Source: Streptomyces sp. CG4 (GTDB lineage Bacteria > Actinomycetota > Actinomycetes > Streptomycetales > Streptomycetaceae). Taken from it: a DNA stretch of 64,000 nucleotides. Positions 33,421 through 41,457 of this stretch are shown here, one piece after another. Made by a program: the position numbers and the translations under genes. Within the stretch, counting starts at the first letter, position 1; each line of letters opens with the position of its first letter. The DNA is taken from positions 3,782,001-3,846,000 of the forward strand of contig NZ_CP163525.1 in NCBI RefSeq assembly GCF_041080655.1, in the 5' to 3' direction. The notes under the pieces were generated by a model. The model saw only the letters and a program-made list of their open reading frames with translations. It was not told where the DNA came from and made no database searches.

Positions 33421-34872
33421 TCAGCCCAGGTCGATCTCCGGGTAGAGCGGGAAGCCTGCCACCAGGTCCGTCGCCCTGTGGGAGATCTCGTCCGCGATCT
33501 TCTCGTCCAGTACGTGGGCGGCCTTGCTCGGGGCGCCCGACTTGGTGGTGCCCGGCTCGGTGGTGGTCAGGACGCGGTCGATGAGGCCCGCCACCTCGTC
33601 CATCTCCGCCGTGCCCAGGCCACGGGTGGTCAGGGCCGGGGTGCCGATGCGGATGCCGGAGGTGTACCAGGCGCCGTTGGGGTCGGCCGGGATGGCGTTG
33701 CGGTTGGTGACGATGCCGGAGTCCAGCAGGGCGGCCTCGGCCTGCCGGCCGGTGAGGCCGTAGGAGGTCGCGACGTCGATCAGGCTGAGGTGGTTGTCCG
33801 TGCCGCCGGTCACCAGCGTGGCGCCGCGCCGCATGAGGCCTTCGGCGAGGGCGCGGGAGTTGTCGACGATGCGCTGGGCGTAGTCCTGGAAGGCGGGCTG
33901 CCGGGCCTCGGCCAGGGCGACGGCCTTGGCGGCCATGATGTGCGGCAGCGGGCCGCCGAGGACCATCGGGCAGCCGCGGTCGACCTGGTCCTTGAGGGAG
34001 TCGTCGCACAGCACCATGCCGCCGCGCGGGCCGCGCAGCGACTTGTGCGTGGTGGTGGTGACGATCTGGGCGTGCGGGACCGGGTCGAAGTCGCCGGTGC
34101 AGACCCTGCCGGCGACCAGGCCCGCGAAGTGGGCCATGTCGACCATCAGGGTCGCGCCGACCTCGTCGGCGATCTCGCGCATGATCCGGAAGTTCACCAG
34201 CCGCGGGTAGGCCGAGTAGCCGGCGATGATGATCAGCGGCTTGAACTCGCGGGCCTGGGCGCGCAGCGCGTCGTAGTCGACGAGGCCGGTGGCCGGGTCG
34301 GTGCCGTAGGAGCGCTGATCGAACATCTTGCCGGAGATGTTCGGGCGGAAACCGTGGGTGAGGTGGCCGCCGGCGTCCAGGGACATGCCGAGCATGCGCT
34401 GGTTGCCGAAGGCCTGGCGCAGCTCGGCCCAGTCGGCCTCGGAGAGGTCGTTGACCTGGCGGGCGCCGGCCTTCTCCAGGAAGGGGGCCTCGACCCGGTC
34501 GGCGAGGACGGCCCAGAAGGCGACGAGGTTGGCGTCGATGCCGGAGTGCGGCTGGACGTAGGCGTGGCGGGCGCCGAAGAGCTCGCGCGCGTGCTCGGCG
34601 GCCAGCGTCTCCACGGTGTCGACGTTGCGGCAGCCGGCGTAGAAGCGGCGGCCGATGGTGCCCTCGGCGTACTTGTCGCTGAACCAGTTGCCCATCGCCA
34701 GCAGGGTCGCCGGGGAGGCGTAGTTCTCGGAGGCGATCAGCTTGAGCATCTCGCGCTGGTCGGCGACCTCCTGACCGATGGCGTCGGCGATGCGCGGTTC
34801 GACGGTGCGGATGACGTCGAGGGCGGCGCGGAAGGCGGTGGACTCGGTGGAGAGGGATTGCTGCTCTGGCAT
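33421..34872 (-). CDS. glyA: Serine hydroxymethyltransferase
   Basis: The 483-residue PLP enzyme interconverts serine and glycine with tetrahydrofolate. Motifs seen: LIASENYASPATLLAMGNWF, EGTIGRRFYAGCRNVDTVE, MVDMAHFAGLVAGRV and the PLP Lys in TTTTHKSLRGPRGGM (near 277). It is longer than the standard enzyme of about 420 residues, with an insertion around 130-180 (FLEKAGARQVNDLSEADWAE), which fits the longer second SHMT form of streptomycetes, coded next to trpS. ATG 34872 has GGAGG 5 nt upstream. Two 18-bp tandem repeats lie 20 nt before the start. Confidence 0.96.
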   Translation of the reverse strand: MPEQQSLSTESTAFRAALDVIRTVEPRIADAIGQEVADQREMLKLIASENYASPATLLAMGNWFSDKYAEGTIGRRFYAGCRNVDTVETLAAEHARELFGARHAYVQPHSGIDANLVAFWAVLADRVEAPFLEKAGARQVNDLSEADWAELRQAFGNQRMLGMSLDAGGHLTHGFRPNISGKMFDQRSYGTDPATGLVDYDALRAQAREFKPLIIIAGYSAYPRLVNFRIMREIADEVGATLMVDMAHFAGLVAGRVCTGDFDPVPHAQIVTTTTHKSLRGPRGGMVLCDDSLKDQVDRGCPMVLGGPLPHIMAAKAVALAEARQPAFQDYAQRIVDNSRALAEGLMRRGATLVTGGTDNHLSLIDVATSYGLTGRQAEAALLDSGIVTNRNAIPADPNGAWYTSGIRIGTPALTTRGLGTAEMDEVAGLIDRVLTTTEPGTTKSGAPSKAAHVLDEKIADEISHRATDLVAGFPLYPEIDLG

Positions 34873-34891
34873 GAGGACCTCCGGACGGCGT

Positions 34892-34927
34892 GCGTACAGC
34901 GTTCACGTTGCGTACTGCGTTCACGTT
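34892..34927. repeat. 18-bp tandem repeats upstream of glyA
   Basis: GCGTACAGCGTTCACGTT (34892-34909) is followed directly by GCGTACTGCGTTCACGTT (34910-34927), one mismatch. The site is 20 nt upstream of the glyA start and may be an operator overlapping its promoter. Confidence 0.5.
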
Positions 34928-34987
34928 CGGCCCAGGCGCACGGCACACATCACACTAGGGCCGCTCCCCGATGGTCCGTCCCATCCT

Positions 34988-35012
34988 GGGCTCTGCCGTC
35001 ACGGCAGAGCCC
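34988..35012. promoter_or_regulatory. Perfect 11-bp hairpin between glyA and rocD
   Basis: GGGCTCTGCCG (34988-34998), loop TCA, CGGCAGAGCCC (35002-35012) lies in the 266-bp divergent region between glyA and rocD, about 125 bp before the rocD start. It is not followed by T, so it could be a leader structure or operator, or block transcription between the divergent units. Confidence 0.45.
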
Positions 35013-35138
35013 CGCGCGCCAGTCACGGCCCGCTGGTCAGCCTACCGGGCGTGCCCGGCGTGGCAGGCCCTCGTCCACCATGCGAGCGAGGATAGGAAGG
35101 AGCCCACCGTCGTGTTCCCGCCGGATCCGGGAGAGGCC

Positions 35139-36344
35139 ATGACCGCTGCTGAAGACCTCGTCGCCGCCGCCGAGGCGCACTGCGCGCCCACCTACCGCCC
35201 GCTGCCGGTCGTCGTGGCCACGGCCGAGGGGGCGTGGATGACCGATGTGGAGGGGCGGCGGTATCTGGATCTGCTGGCCGGTTACTCGGCGCTGAACTTC
35301 GGGCACGGCAACCGGCGGCTGATCGAGGCGGCGAAGGCGCAGCTGGAGCGGGTGACGCTGACCTCCCGCGCCTTTCTGCACGACCGGTTCGCCGCGTTCT
35401 GCTCGGAGCTGGCCGAACTGTGCGGGATGGAGATGGTGCTGCCGATGAACACCGGCGCGGAGGCGGTGGAGAGCGCGGTGAAGACGGCCCGGAAGTGGGG
35501 GTACCGGGTGAAGGGGGTGCCCGCGGAGATGGCGAAGATCGTGGTCGCGGGCGGCAACTTCCACGGTCGTACGACGACGATCATCAGCTTCTCCACCGAC
35601 CCGGAGGCGCGGGCGGACTTCGGGCCGTACACGCCGGGGTTCCAGATCGTGCCGTACGGGGATCTGACGGCGATGCGGGAGGCGCTGACGGAGAACACCG
35701 TCGCGGTGCTGCTGGAGCCGATCCAGGGCGAGAACGGGGTGATCGTGCCGCCGGCCGGCTACCTCCCGGCCGTCCGGGAGCTGACCCGGCAGCGGAACGT
35801 GCTCTTCGTCGCCGACGAGATCCAGTCGGGTCTCGGCCGGACCGGGCGGACCTTCGCGTGCGAGCACGAAGGGGTGGTCCCGGACATGTATGTGCTGGGC
35901 AAGGCGCTGGGCGGCGGGATCCTGCCGGTTTCGGCGGTGGTGTCGAGCGCGGCGGTGCTCGGCGTGTTCCGGCCGGGCGAGCACGGGTCGACGTTCGGCG
36001 GGAATCCGCTGGCCTGCGCGGTGGCGCTGGAGGTGATCGCGATGCTGCGGACGGGCGAGTTCCAGGCGCGGGCGGCCGAGCTGGGGGCGCGGCTGCACCG
36101 CGAGCTGGGCGGGCTGCTCGGCACCGGTCGGGTCACGGCGGTACGGGGGCGCGGGCTGTGGGCGGGTGTGGACATCAACCCGAGGCTCGGCACGGGGCGG
36201 CAGGTGTCGGAGAAGCTGATGGACCGGCGTGTGCTGGTGAAGGACAGCCACGGCTCCACCATCCGGATCGCTCCGCCGCTGGTCGTCTCCGAGGAGGACC
36301 TGGACTGGGGGCTGGCGCAGCTGCGGGCGGTGCTGGAGAGTTAG
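35139..36344 (+). CDS. rocD: Ornithine delta-aminotransferase
   Basis: The 401-residue class III PLP aminotransferase has RRYLDLLAGYSALNFGHGNR, MNTGAEAVESAVKTARKWGY, GNFHGRTTTIISFSTDPEAR, the PLP-binding FVADEIQSGLGRTGR and the Lys in VLGKALGGGILPVSAV (near 253). It moves the delta-amino group of ornithine to 2-oxoglutarate, giving glutamate semialdehyde for proline/glutamate metabolism. The start is not settled: ATG 35139 has GGGAGAGG close upstream, while GTG 35112, nine codons earlier, has a stronger AAGGAG at 9-nt spacing. No arginase or dimethylargininase gene follows; the next gene is a membrane protein 29 bp downstream. Confidence 0.94.
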   Translation: MTAAEDLVAAAEAHCAPTYRPLPVVVATAEGAWMTDVEGRRYLDLLAGYSALNFGHGNRRLIEAAKAQLERVTLTSRAFLHDRFAAFCSELAELCGMEMVLPMNTGAEAVESAVKTARKWGYRVKGVPAEMAKIVVAGGNFHGRTTTIISFSTDPEARADFGPYTPGFQIVPYGDLTAMREALTENTVAVLLEPIQGENGVIVPPAGYLPAVRELTRQRNVLFVADEIQSGLGRTGRTFACEHEGVVPDMYVLGKALGGGILPVSAVVSSAAVLGVFRPGEHGSTFGGNPLACAVALEVIAMLRTGEFQARAAELGARLHRELGGLLGTGRVTAVRGRGLWAGVDINPRLGTGRQVSEKLMDRRVLVKDSHGSTIRIAPPLVVSEEDLDWGLAQLRAVLES

Positions 36345-36373
36345 GGATCATCGTGTGTCCCGGGGGAGACGGA

Positions 36374-37378
36374 ATGGCCATGAATGACGCGGTGCCACCC
36401 ACGGTGCCCACCGCACCCGCGTCCACCGCGCGTCTGGTCGGCGCGGTCGTCTGCGGCGTGCTGGCGGCGCTCGAACTCGCCTGGATGGTCAAGGACTTCG
36501 GCGACGTCGGACTGCACGACACCGTGTGGACCTGGTCCGGGGGGATGCTCCCGGGACAGCACCACGGGCTGCTGGCGACCAACCACCTCGACGTGGTCCT
36601 CCTGGCCGTCTACGTCATCGCCTGTTGCACGGCGCGGAAGCCCGTGGGTCCCAGCACCCTGCTCATGGCCGCCCTGCTCACCCTCGCCTTCCGGACCCCC
36701 ACGGTGTGGATCTTCAGCACGGACTGGGCCGACGGCGCGCCGGACCACACCCGGCTGCTGCTCACCGCCCTGGCGGGGGTCCTCGGGGCGATCGCTCTCC
36801 TCGTCATCGCGCTGACGGACCGCCGGCTCACGGGGAACGCAGCCACCGCCGCGCCGCCGCGGCTCGGCCCCGCCGTCACCGCGGGAGTCCTCCTGGCCGT
36901 CTACGCGCTCGTGTCCCTTGCCTGGCAGCTGTACTACATGCACGAGTACACCGCCGACCGGTACGGACCGGGGTCCTACTGGAACATGTTCATCGGCAAG
37001 GGCCCCCTCAACTCCCTGCTGGCGCCTCCGCCGTTCTGGACCGGCTGGGCGATCGCCGTACTGTGCGTGGTCAGCGCGGTCCTGGCGTTCATCAGGACCC
37101 CGCTGGCGAGAGCTTTGGGGATGGCTCTCGGCGCGACGCTGATCGTCATCGGCGCGGCGACCCTCACGCTGTTGGCCACGGCGCACGTGCCGTTCGCCTT
37201 CCACGGCGTGCCCACACGGATGATCCTGGAGCACGTCACCATACTCATGGAGATCGCCGTAGGCGTCGTGGTCCTCTGCCTGCTCGCGCCCGGCGACCGC
37301 CGCCCGGCCATGACCGGCCTGCCCGGCCTGCAGCCGCCCGCCCAGGCGTACGGCGGCTGGAACCCTCCGGCGCCGTAG
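36374..37378 (+). CDS. Multi-pass membrane protein of unknown function
   Basis: I do not recognise a characterised family. The 334-residue protein has about seven membrane helices (about 20-38, 70-84, 95-108, 122-142, 160-182, 215-240, 250-270, with another near 285-305). They alternate with Trp-rich outer loops (VWTWSGGMLPGQHHGLLATN, EYTADRYGPGSYWNMFIGKG), and the C-terminus is Pro/Gly-rich (QPPAQAYGGWNPPAP). ATG 36374 has GGGGGAG 6 nt upstream. It follows rocD by 29 bp and may be cotranscribed with it, but there is no evident functional link. Confidence 0.85.
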   Translation: MAMNDAVPPTVPTAPASTARLVGAVVCGVLAALELAWMVKDFGDVGLHDTVWTWSGGMLPGQHHGLLATNHLDVVLLAVYVIACCTARKPVGPSTLLMAALLTLAFRTPTVWIFSTDWADGAPDHTRLLLTALAGVLGAIALLVIALTDRRLTGNAATAAPPRLGPAVTAGVLLAVYALVSLAWQLYYMHEYTADRYGPGSYWNMFIGKGPLNSLLAPPPFWTGWAIAVLCVVSAVLAFIRTPLARALGMALGATLIVIGAATLTLLATAHVPFAFHGVPTRMILEHVTILMEIAVGVVVLCLLAPGDRRPAMTGLPGLQPPAQAYGGWNPPAP

Positions 37379-37433
37379 CCCCCGGCGCCGTAGCCTCCGG
37401 AGGACCGCCCCCTCCGCCGGATGGATCACCCCA

Positions 37434-37439
37434 TAGAGT
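37434..37439 (+). promoter_or_regulatory. -10 box of leaderless DMT-transporter transcript
   Basis: TAGAGT with 6 nt to GTG 37446. Confidence 0.5.
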
Positions 37440-37445
37440 CACTTC

Positions 37446-38288
37446 GTGCTCTTCGGAATGATGTGCGCCCTCGGCGCGGCGGTCTGTTTCGGTACGGCGA
37501 CGGTGTTGCAGGCGATGGCCGCGCGCACCGCGGGCGACGACGGAGGTGGTGGCGGGGACGCCGCGCTGCTGCTGCGGGCGCTGCGGCAGTGGCGGTACAT
37601 CGCCGGGCTGGCGCTGGACGGGGTCGGGTTCCTGTTGCAGATCGCGGCGCTGCGGTCGGTGCCGATCTACGCGGTGGGCGCGGCGCTGGCGGCGAGCCTT
37701 GCGGTGACGGCGCTGGTGGCGGCGCGGCTGCTGCGGGTACGGCTGAGCGGGATCGAGTGGGCCGCCGTGGGGGTGGTGTGCGCGGGGCTGGCGATGCTCG
37801 GGCTGGCCTCCGGCACGGAGGGTGACCGGAGCGCTCCGGGCTGGCTGAAGTACGCGCTGGTCGCGGCGGCGGCGGGCGTACTGCTGCTCGGCGGAGTCGG
37901 CGGCCGCCTGCGCGGGCGCACCCGCGCGTTGCTCCTGGGGCTCGGGGCCGGGTGCGGGTTCGGCGTGGTCGAGGTCGCGGTCCGCCTCATCGACTCTCTG
38001 CACCCGGCCGACCTGCTGACCAACCCGGCGACGTATGCGCTGCTGCTCGGCGGCGGCGCCGCGTTCGTGCTGCTCACCTCGGCGCTCCAGCGGGGGTCGG
38101 TCACGACCGCCACGGCCGGCCTCGTCATCGGCGAGACGATCGGCCCCGCGGCGGTGGGGGTGGTGTGGCTCGGGGACCGTACCCGCGAGGGCCTGACCTG
38201 GCTCGCGGCGCTGGGGTTCGCCGTGGCGGTGGCGGGGGCGCTGCTGCTCGCGCGGTTCGGGGAGGCGCCGGTGGCGGAAGAAGGCTGA
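37446..38288 (+). CDS. EamA/DMT-type membrane transporter
   Basis: The 280-residue protein has about nine or ten membrane helices arranged as two repeats, as in drug/metabolite transporters: ALGAAVCFGTATVLQAMAA at the start, YIAGLALDGVGFLLQIAALR, VPIYAVGAALAASLAVTALV, and TTATAGLVIGETIGPAAVGV in the second repeat. The substrate is unknown. GTG 37446 follows TAGAGT by 6 nt and has no Shine-Dalgarno, so the mRNA is probably leaderless. Confidence 0.88.
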   Translation: MLFGMMCALGAAVCFGTATVLQAMAARTAGDDGGGGGDAALLLRALRQWRYIAGLALDGVGFLLQIAALRSVPIYAVGAALAASLAVTALVAARLLRVRLSGIEWAAVGVVCAGLAMLGLASGTEGDRSAPGWLKYALVAAAAGVLLLGGVGGRLRGRTRALLLGLGAGCGFGVVEVAVRLIDSLHPADLLTNPATYALLLGGGAAFVLLTSALQRGSVTTATAGLVIGETIGPAAVGVVWLGDRTREGLTWLAALGFAVAVAGALLLARFGEAPVAEEG

Positions 38289-38356
38289 GGCCGCCTCCTC
38301 GAACCGGCCACTCGGTGGGTGCCCAGGACGACACCTGGACACCCACCTCTGCACCG

Positions 38357-38614
38357 TCACTCCCGGTCCGCCACGATCATGCCGACGCATTCGTCGAGCG
38401 CCGCATGCAAGGGCGGTACGAGGGCGGCGAGTTCGAGGTCCGACGCCTCCCCCGCCTCCAGTACGGCACCGACGACTGCCACCAGGACGGCGGCGGTCTC
38501 CAGGGCCTGCGCGTCGGCCGGCGCCTCAAGGGGACCGCCGGGGCGCGCGACCACGAGTGCCTCCTTGCCGGTGGCCGGGTCTACACCGATGCTGCGGAAA
38601 CGCGGCATCCTCAT
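38357..38614 (-). CDS. Small protein of unknown function
   Basis: The 85-residue protein starts MRMPRFRSIGVDPATGKEAL and continues with a hydrophobic, helix-forming, acidic region (ETAAVLVAVVGAVLEAGEAS). No family is recognised. Its ATG overlaps the TGA of the upstream small gene (ATGA at 38614-38611), so the two are probably coupled; this supports both as real. A second in-frame ATG two codons later is possible. It converges on the DMT-transporter gene. Confidence 0.7.
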   Translation of the reverse strand: MRMPRFRSIGVDPATGKEALVVARPGGPLEAPADAQALETAAVLVAVVGAVLEAGEASDLELAALVPPLHAALDECVGMIVADRE

Positions 38615-38925
38615 GCGGCGGCCTCATGCGGCGCGTAGTCCTGGCCCAGGGGCGCGAGCACCGCCGCCCGACGCCGCTTCCGCTGAAGGCGCCGCCGGTC
38701 ACGTTCGTCACGCTCGCGTTCCCAGACGGCGAGGTACGGCCGGACCAGGGGCAGACCGTCGGCGGCGATGACGTCCGCCGGGTACGGCCTCGGCCGAAGC
38801 GCAGGTGCGAGGCAGCGTGCGGGAACGGCCTGAGGGGCGGCGAGGGGCGGCGGCGTGTCGGCACGGTGCGCTCCGTGGGGAGGCAGGAGAAGGCTCAGGA
38901 ACGCGGCCAGTAGTCTGCGGACCAG
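38611..38925 (-). CDS. Small basic protein of unknown function, unusual CTG start
   Basis: The frame reads (M)VRRLLAAFLSLLLPPHGAH, a Pro/Ala-rich middle, then LPLVRPYLAVWERERDERDR and a very basic helix (RRLQRKRRRAAVLA) before its end, DYAPHEAAA. This pattern (short hydrophobic start, LVRPYL motif, Arg-rich helix) is common in small streptomycete proteins that are often coded near HTH regulators; the function is unknown. No ATG, GTG or TTG is found in frame near the expected start; CTG 38925, with GTAGGGG upstream, is the best candidate. Coding character and the ATGA overlap with the next gene support it. Confidence 0.55.
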   Translation of the reverse strand: MVRRLLAAFLSLLLPPHGAHRADTPPPLAAPQAVPARCLAPALRPRPYPADVIAADGLPLVRPYLAVWERERDERDRRRLQRKRRRAAVLAPLGQDYAPHEAAA

Positions 38926-39032
38926 CGCAACGGCCCCTACACCTTCGCCACGCTGTTCCTCTCCCCCTCCTACCTCACCGCTGGCTGACGCAGCAGAGCC
39001 CCCGCCCGCTCCTCGCACCCCGAGCAGCGCCC

Positions 39033-40445
39033 TCAGGGCAACACCCTGCACAGCGCGTCCAACGCCCCCGCCCAAGCGCTGTCCGGTGGTGTCGCATAGC
39101 CCACGACCAGGGCGTCCAGGGGCTCGGTGGCAGCGGTCTCGTGGCGGTGGGCGGAGAGGCCCTGCAGGGCCAGGCCCTGCCAGGCGGCGGCCTGGATCAC
39201 GGACTGTTCCAGGCCGGCCGGGAGGCGGAGCAGCGCGTGCAGGCCGGCGGCGATCCCGGTGACCGTGACCTCGGGGGCGCGGGCGGTCACGGCGGCGGCG
39301 AGGGCGTCGCGGCGGCGCCGGTAGCGCAGCCGGGCCGAGCGGACGTGGCGGTCGTACGCGCCGGAGGTGAGGAACTCGGCCAGGGTGAGCTGTTCGAGGA
39401 CGCTCACCGTGTCGCTGCTGCCCTTGGCCGCCGCGGCCTCCGACGCCAGGGCCGGGGGCAGCACCATCCAGCCCAGCCGCAGCCCGGGCGCCAGGGACTT
39501 GCTCGCGGTGCCGAAGTAGAGCACGCGGTCGGGGTCGAGGCCCTGGAGGGCGCCGACGGGCTGGCGGTCGTAGCGGAACTCGCCGTCGTAGTCGTCCTCC
39601 AGGACCAGTCCGCCGGTGCGCCGGGCCCAGTCCACGACCGCGGCCCGCCGGTCGGGGTGCAGGGGTGTGCCCATGGGGAACTGGTGGGCGGGGGTCAGCA
39701 GGACGGCGCCGGCGTCGCCCGGCTCCCGGGTGTCGGTGCCGAGTTCGTCGTAGGGCAGCGCGGGGGTGGCGAGGCCTGCCTGCTGGAGCAGGCCCCGGTA
39801 GGCGTCGAGGCCGTACGACTCGACCGCCACCGTGCGCACCCCGCGCGCCGCGAGCACCGTGCCGGTGATGCGCAGGGCGTGCGCGAAGCCGGAGGTGATC
39901 AGGATGGTCTCCGGGTCGGTCCGGACGCCGCGCACGCGGGCGAGGTAGCCGGCGAGGGCGGTGCGCAGTTCCGGGCGGCCGCGCGGGTCGCCGTAGCCGA
40001 GGGCGTGGTACGGGGCGGTGGTCAGCGCGCGGCGGGCCGCCTTGAGCCACTCGGCGCGCGGGAAGGCGGCCAGGTCGGGACTGCCGGGCAGGAGGCTGTA
40101 CGTCGGCCGGGCCGGTTGCCCCTGGCGGGGTGCGGCTCCCGCGCCGGGCGGCGTGGCGGTGGACGGCGGCGGCACGGCGGCCCGTTCCGCCACCCGGGTC
40201 CCGGAGCCCTGGCGGGCGGTGAGCCAGCCCTCCGCCACCAGGTCCGCGTAGGCCTCGGCGACGGTGTTGCGGGCGATGCCGAGGTCGGCGGCGAGGGCGC
40301 GGGAGGAGGGCAGCCGGGTGCCGGGGGCCAGCCGGGCGCTGCGGACGGCGTCCCGCAGCGCGTCGGTCAGGCCCCGGCGCAGCCCGCCCGCGCCGGTCGG
40401 TTCGAGGTGCAGGTCGATGCCGAAAGTGGCCCAGGATTCCACCAT
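39033..40445 (-). CDS. MocR-type GntR/aminotransferase-fold transcriptional regulator
   Basis: The 470-residue protein has an N-terminal GntR winged helix (about 15-85; APGTRLPSSRALAADLGIAR, AYADLVAEGWLTARQGSGTR) fused to a class I aminotransferase fold with the PLP Lys in FGTASKSLAPGLRLGW. Such proteins sense PLP or an amino compound and usually control a divergent gene. Its start is 47 bp from the divergent CMD operon. On its strand TATGGT (40459-40454) lies 8 nt before ATG 40445, so both divergent mRNAs seem leaderless with overlapping promoters. It may regulate the CMD operon or, like PdxR, vitamin B6 genes elsewhere. Confidence 0.95.
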   Translation of the reverse strand: MVESWATFGIDLHLEPTGAGGLRRGLTDALRDAVRSARLAPGTRLPSSRALAADLGIARNTVAEAYADLVAEGWLTARQGSGTRVAERAAVPPPSTATPPGAGAAPRQGQPARPTYSLLPGSPDLAAFPRAEWLKAARRALTTAPYHALGYGDPRGRPELRTALAGYLARVRGVRTDPETILITSGFAHALRITGTVLAARGVRTVAVESYGLDAYRGLLQQAGLATPALPYDELGTDTREPGDAGAVLLTPAHQFPMGTPLHPDRRAAVVDWARRTGGLVLEDDYDGEFRYDRQPVGALQGLDPDRVLYFGTASKSLAPGLRLGWMVLPPALASEAAAAKGSSDTVSVLEQLTLAEFLTSGAYDRHVRSARLRYRRRRDALAAAVTARAPEVTVTGIAAGLHALLRLPAGLEQSVIQAAAWQGLALQGLSAHRHETAATEPLDALVVGYATPPDSAWAGALDALCRVLP

Positions 40446-40492
40446 GGAAATGGACCATACCCCTGGGCTGCCCGGCTCCTAGGGTCGAAGCC
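40446..40492. promoter_or_regulatory. Compact divergent promoter of MocR gene and CMD operon
   Basis: The 47-bp gap holds two -10 boxes: TATGGT on the minus strand (40459-40454, 8 nt before ATG 40445) and TAGGGT on the plus strand (40480-40485, 7 nt before ATG 40493). A repeated ATGG and the palindrome TGGACCA (40451-40457) overlap the minus -10 box and could be the MocR site. Confidence 0.55.
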
Positions 40493-41020
40493 ATGAGCGT
40501 TGAAGAAACCGTTGAGTACGCCCCCGAGCACACCCCCCGCATGCACTGGGCCCAGCTGGCGCCCGACGTCTACAAGGCGATGATCCGGCTCGACGCGGCG
40601 GCCAGGCAGGGCCTGGACCCCGCGCTGTACGAGCTGGTGAAGATCCGCGCCTCGCAGCTCAACCGCTGCGCGCTCTGCCTCGACATGCACACCAAGGACG
40701 CGCTGGCGGCGGGCGAGACCGTCCAGCGGATCGTGCAGCTCAGCGCCTGGGAGGAGTCGAAGCACTTCTACACCGCGAAGGAGCTGGCGGCGATCGAGCT
40801 GACCGAGGCGATCACCGTCCTGACTGGGGGCACCTCCCAGGCTTTCGGCTCTGGGGGAGGCTTCGTGCCGGACGAGGTGTACGAGAGGGCGGCCGAGCAC
40901 TTCGAGGAGGCCGAGCTGGCCCAGCTGATCGCCGGGATCACGGTGATCAACGCGTGGAACCGGTTCGGGGTGACCACCCGCGCGATGCCCGGCCACTACC
41001 AGCCGGGACAGTACAAGTGA
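40493..41020 (+). CDS. Carboxymuconolactone decarboxylase/AhpD-fold protein with a repeat-derived insertion
   Basis: The 175-residue protein has the CMD/AhpD core (LYELVKIRASQLNRCALCLD, with the CxxC-x3-H motif CALCLDMH). Compared with its neighbour (41017-41457) it has 11 extra residues, about 114-124 (TSQAFGSGGGF), exactly before VPDEVYERA. The extra DNA (about 40830-40862) forms a CCTCCC/GGGAGG hairpin typical of a mobile-looking Streptomyces palindromic repeat, inserted in frame. By family it may be a peroxidase or thiol-dependent reductase; the actual substrate is unknown. Its TGA overlaps the next start (GTGA). The mRNA is probably leaderless (TAGGGT 7 nt before the ATG). Confidence 0.93.
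   Translation: MSVEETVEYAPEHTPRMHWAQLAPDVYKAMIRLDAAARQGLDPALYELVKIRASQLNRCALCLDMHTKDALAAGETVQRIVQLSAWEESKHFYTAKELAAIELTEAITVLTGGTSQAFGSGGGFVPDEVYERAAEHFEEAELAQLIAGITVINAWNRFGVTTRAMPGHYQPGQYK
40825..40862. repeat. Palindromic Streptomyces repeat inserted in a CMD gene
   Basis: CCTCCCAG (40833-40840) pairs with CTGGGGGAGG (40851-40860) with a small bulge, loop GCTTTCGG. Repeats of this type (GGGGGCACCTCCCAG...CTGGGGGAGG) are frequent between Streptomyces genes; here the element is inside a reading frame. Confidence 0.6.
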
Positions 41021-41457
41021 GCCGTACGCGGATACTGGACCGCGAGGTCGCGGGGGCGATGTCCGCGCTGAGCGCGGCCGCGAAGAAGGGGCTCGGTGAT
41101 CCGGTCCTCGCCGAGCTGGTGATGATCCGCGCCTCGCAGCTCAACCACTGCGCGTTCTGCCTCGACATGCACCTCCAACTGGCCCGTAAGCACGGGGAGT
41201 CGGAGGATCGCGTGCAGATGCTCAACGCCTGGGAGGAGACCGAGGACCTCTACAGCGAGCGGGAGCGGGCCGCGCTGGCACTGACCGAGGCGGTCACCCT
41301 GCTGACCGACGGCGTGCCGGACGAGGTGTACGAGCGGGCCGCGCGACACTTCACCGAGGCCGAACTCGCCCATCTCATCGGCCTGATCGCCGTCATCAAC
41401 GGCTGGAACCGCCTGATGGTCAGCCGTCGAGTCCCGCCAGGGGGTTACCGGCCGTGA
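41017..41457 (+). CDS. Carboxymuconolactone decarboxylase/AhpD-fold protein
   Basis: The 146-residue paralogue of the preceding gene has MIRASQLNHCAFCLDMHLQL with the CxxC-x3-H redox/active motif, then ERAALALTEAVTLLTDG and INGWNRLMVSRRVPPG. GTG 41017 overlaps the previous TGA (GTGA), and its own TGA overlaps the next start in the same way, so the three genes form one translationally coupled operon. Two similar but distinct CMD proteins in tandem suggest a heteromeric complex; this is inference. Confidence 0.93.
   Translation: MSRTRILDREVAGAMSALSAAAKKGLGDPVLAELVMIRASQLNHCAFCLDMHLQLARKHGESEDRVQMLNAWEETEDLYSERERAALALTEAVTLLTDGVPDEVYERAARHFTEAELAHLIGLIAVINGWNRLMVSRRVPPGGYRP

Noticed and set aside
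33257..34948. A long minus-strand frame running from upstream of glyA into trpS
   Set aside because: It is a shadow frame over glyA; codon content and motifs support trpS only from 33256.
35234..36373. Frame joined upstream of the membrane protein at 36374
   Set aside because: This part is Arg/Gly-rich shadow of rocD; the membrane protein begins at ATG 36374 with a good SD.
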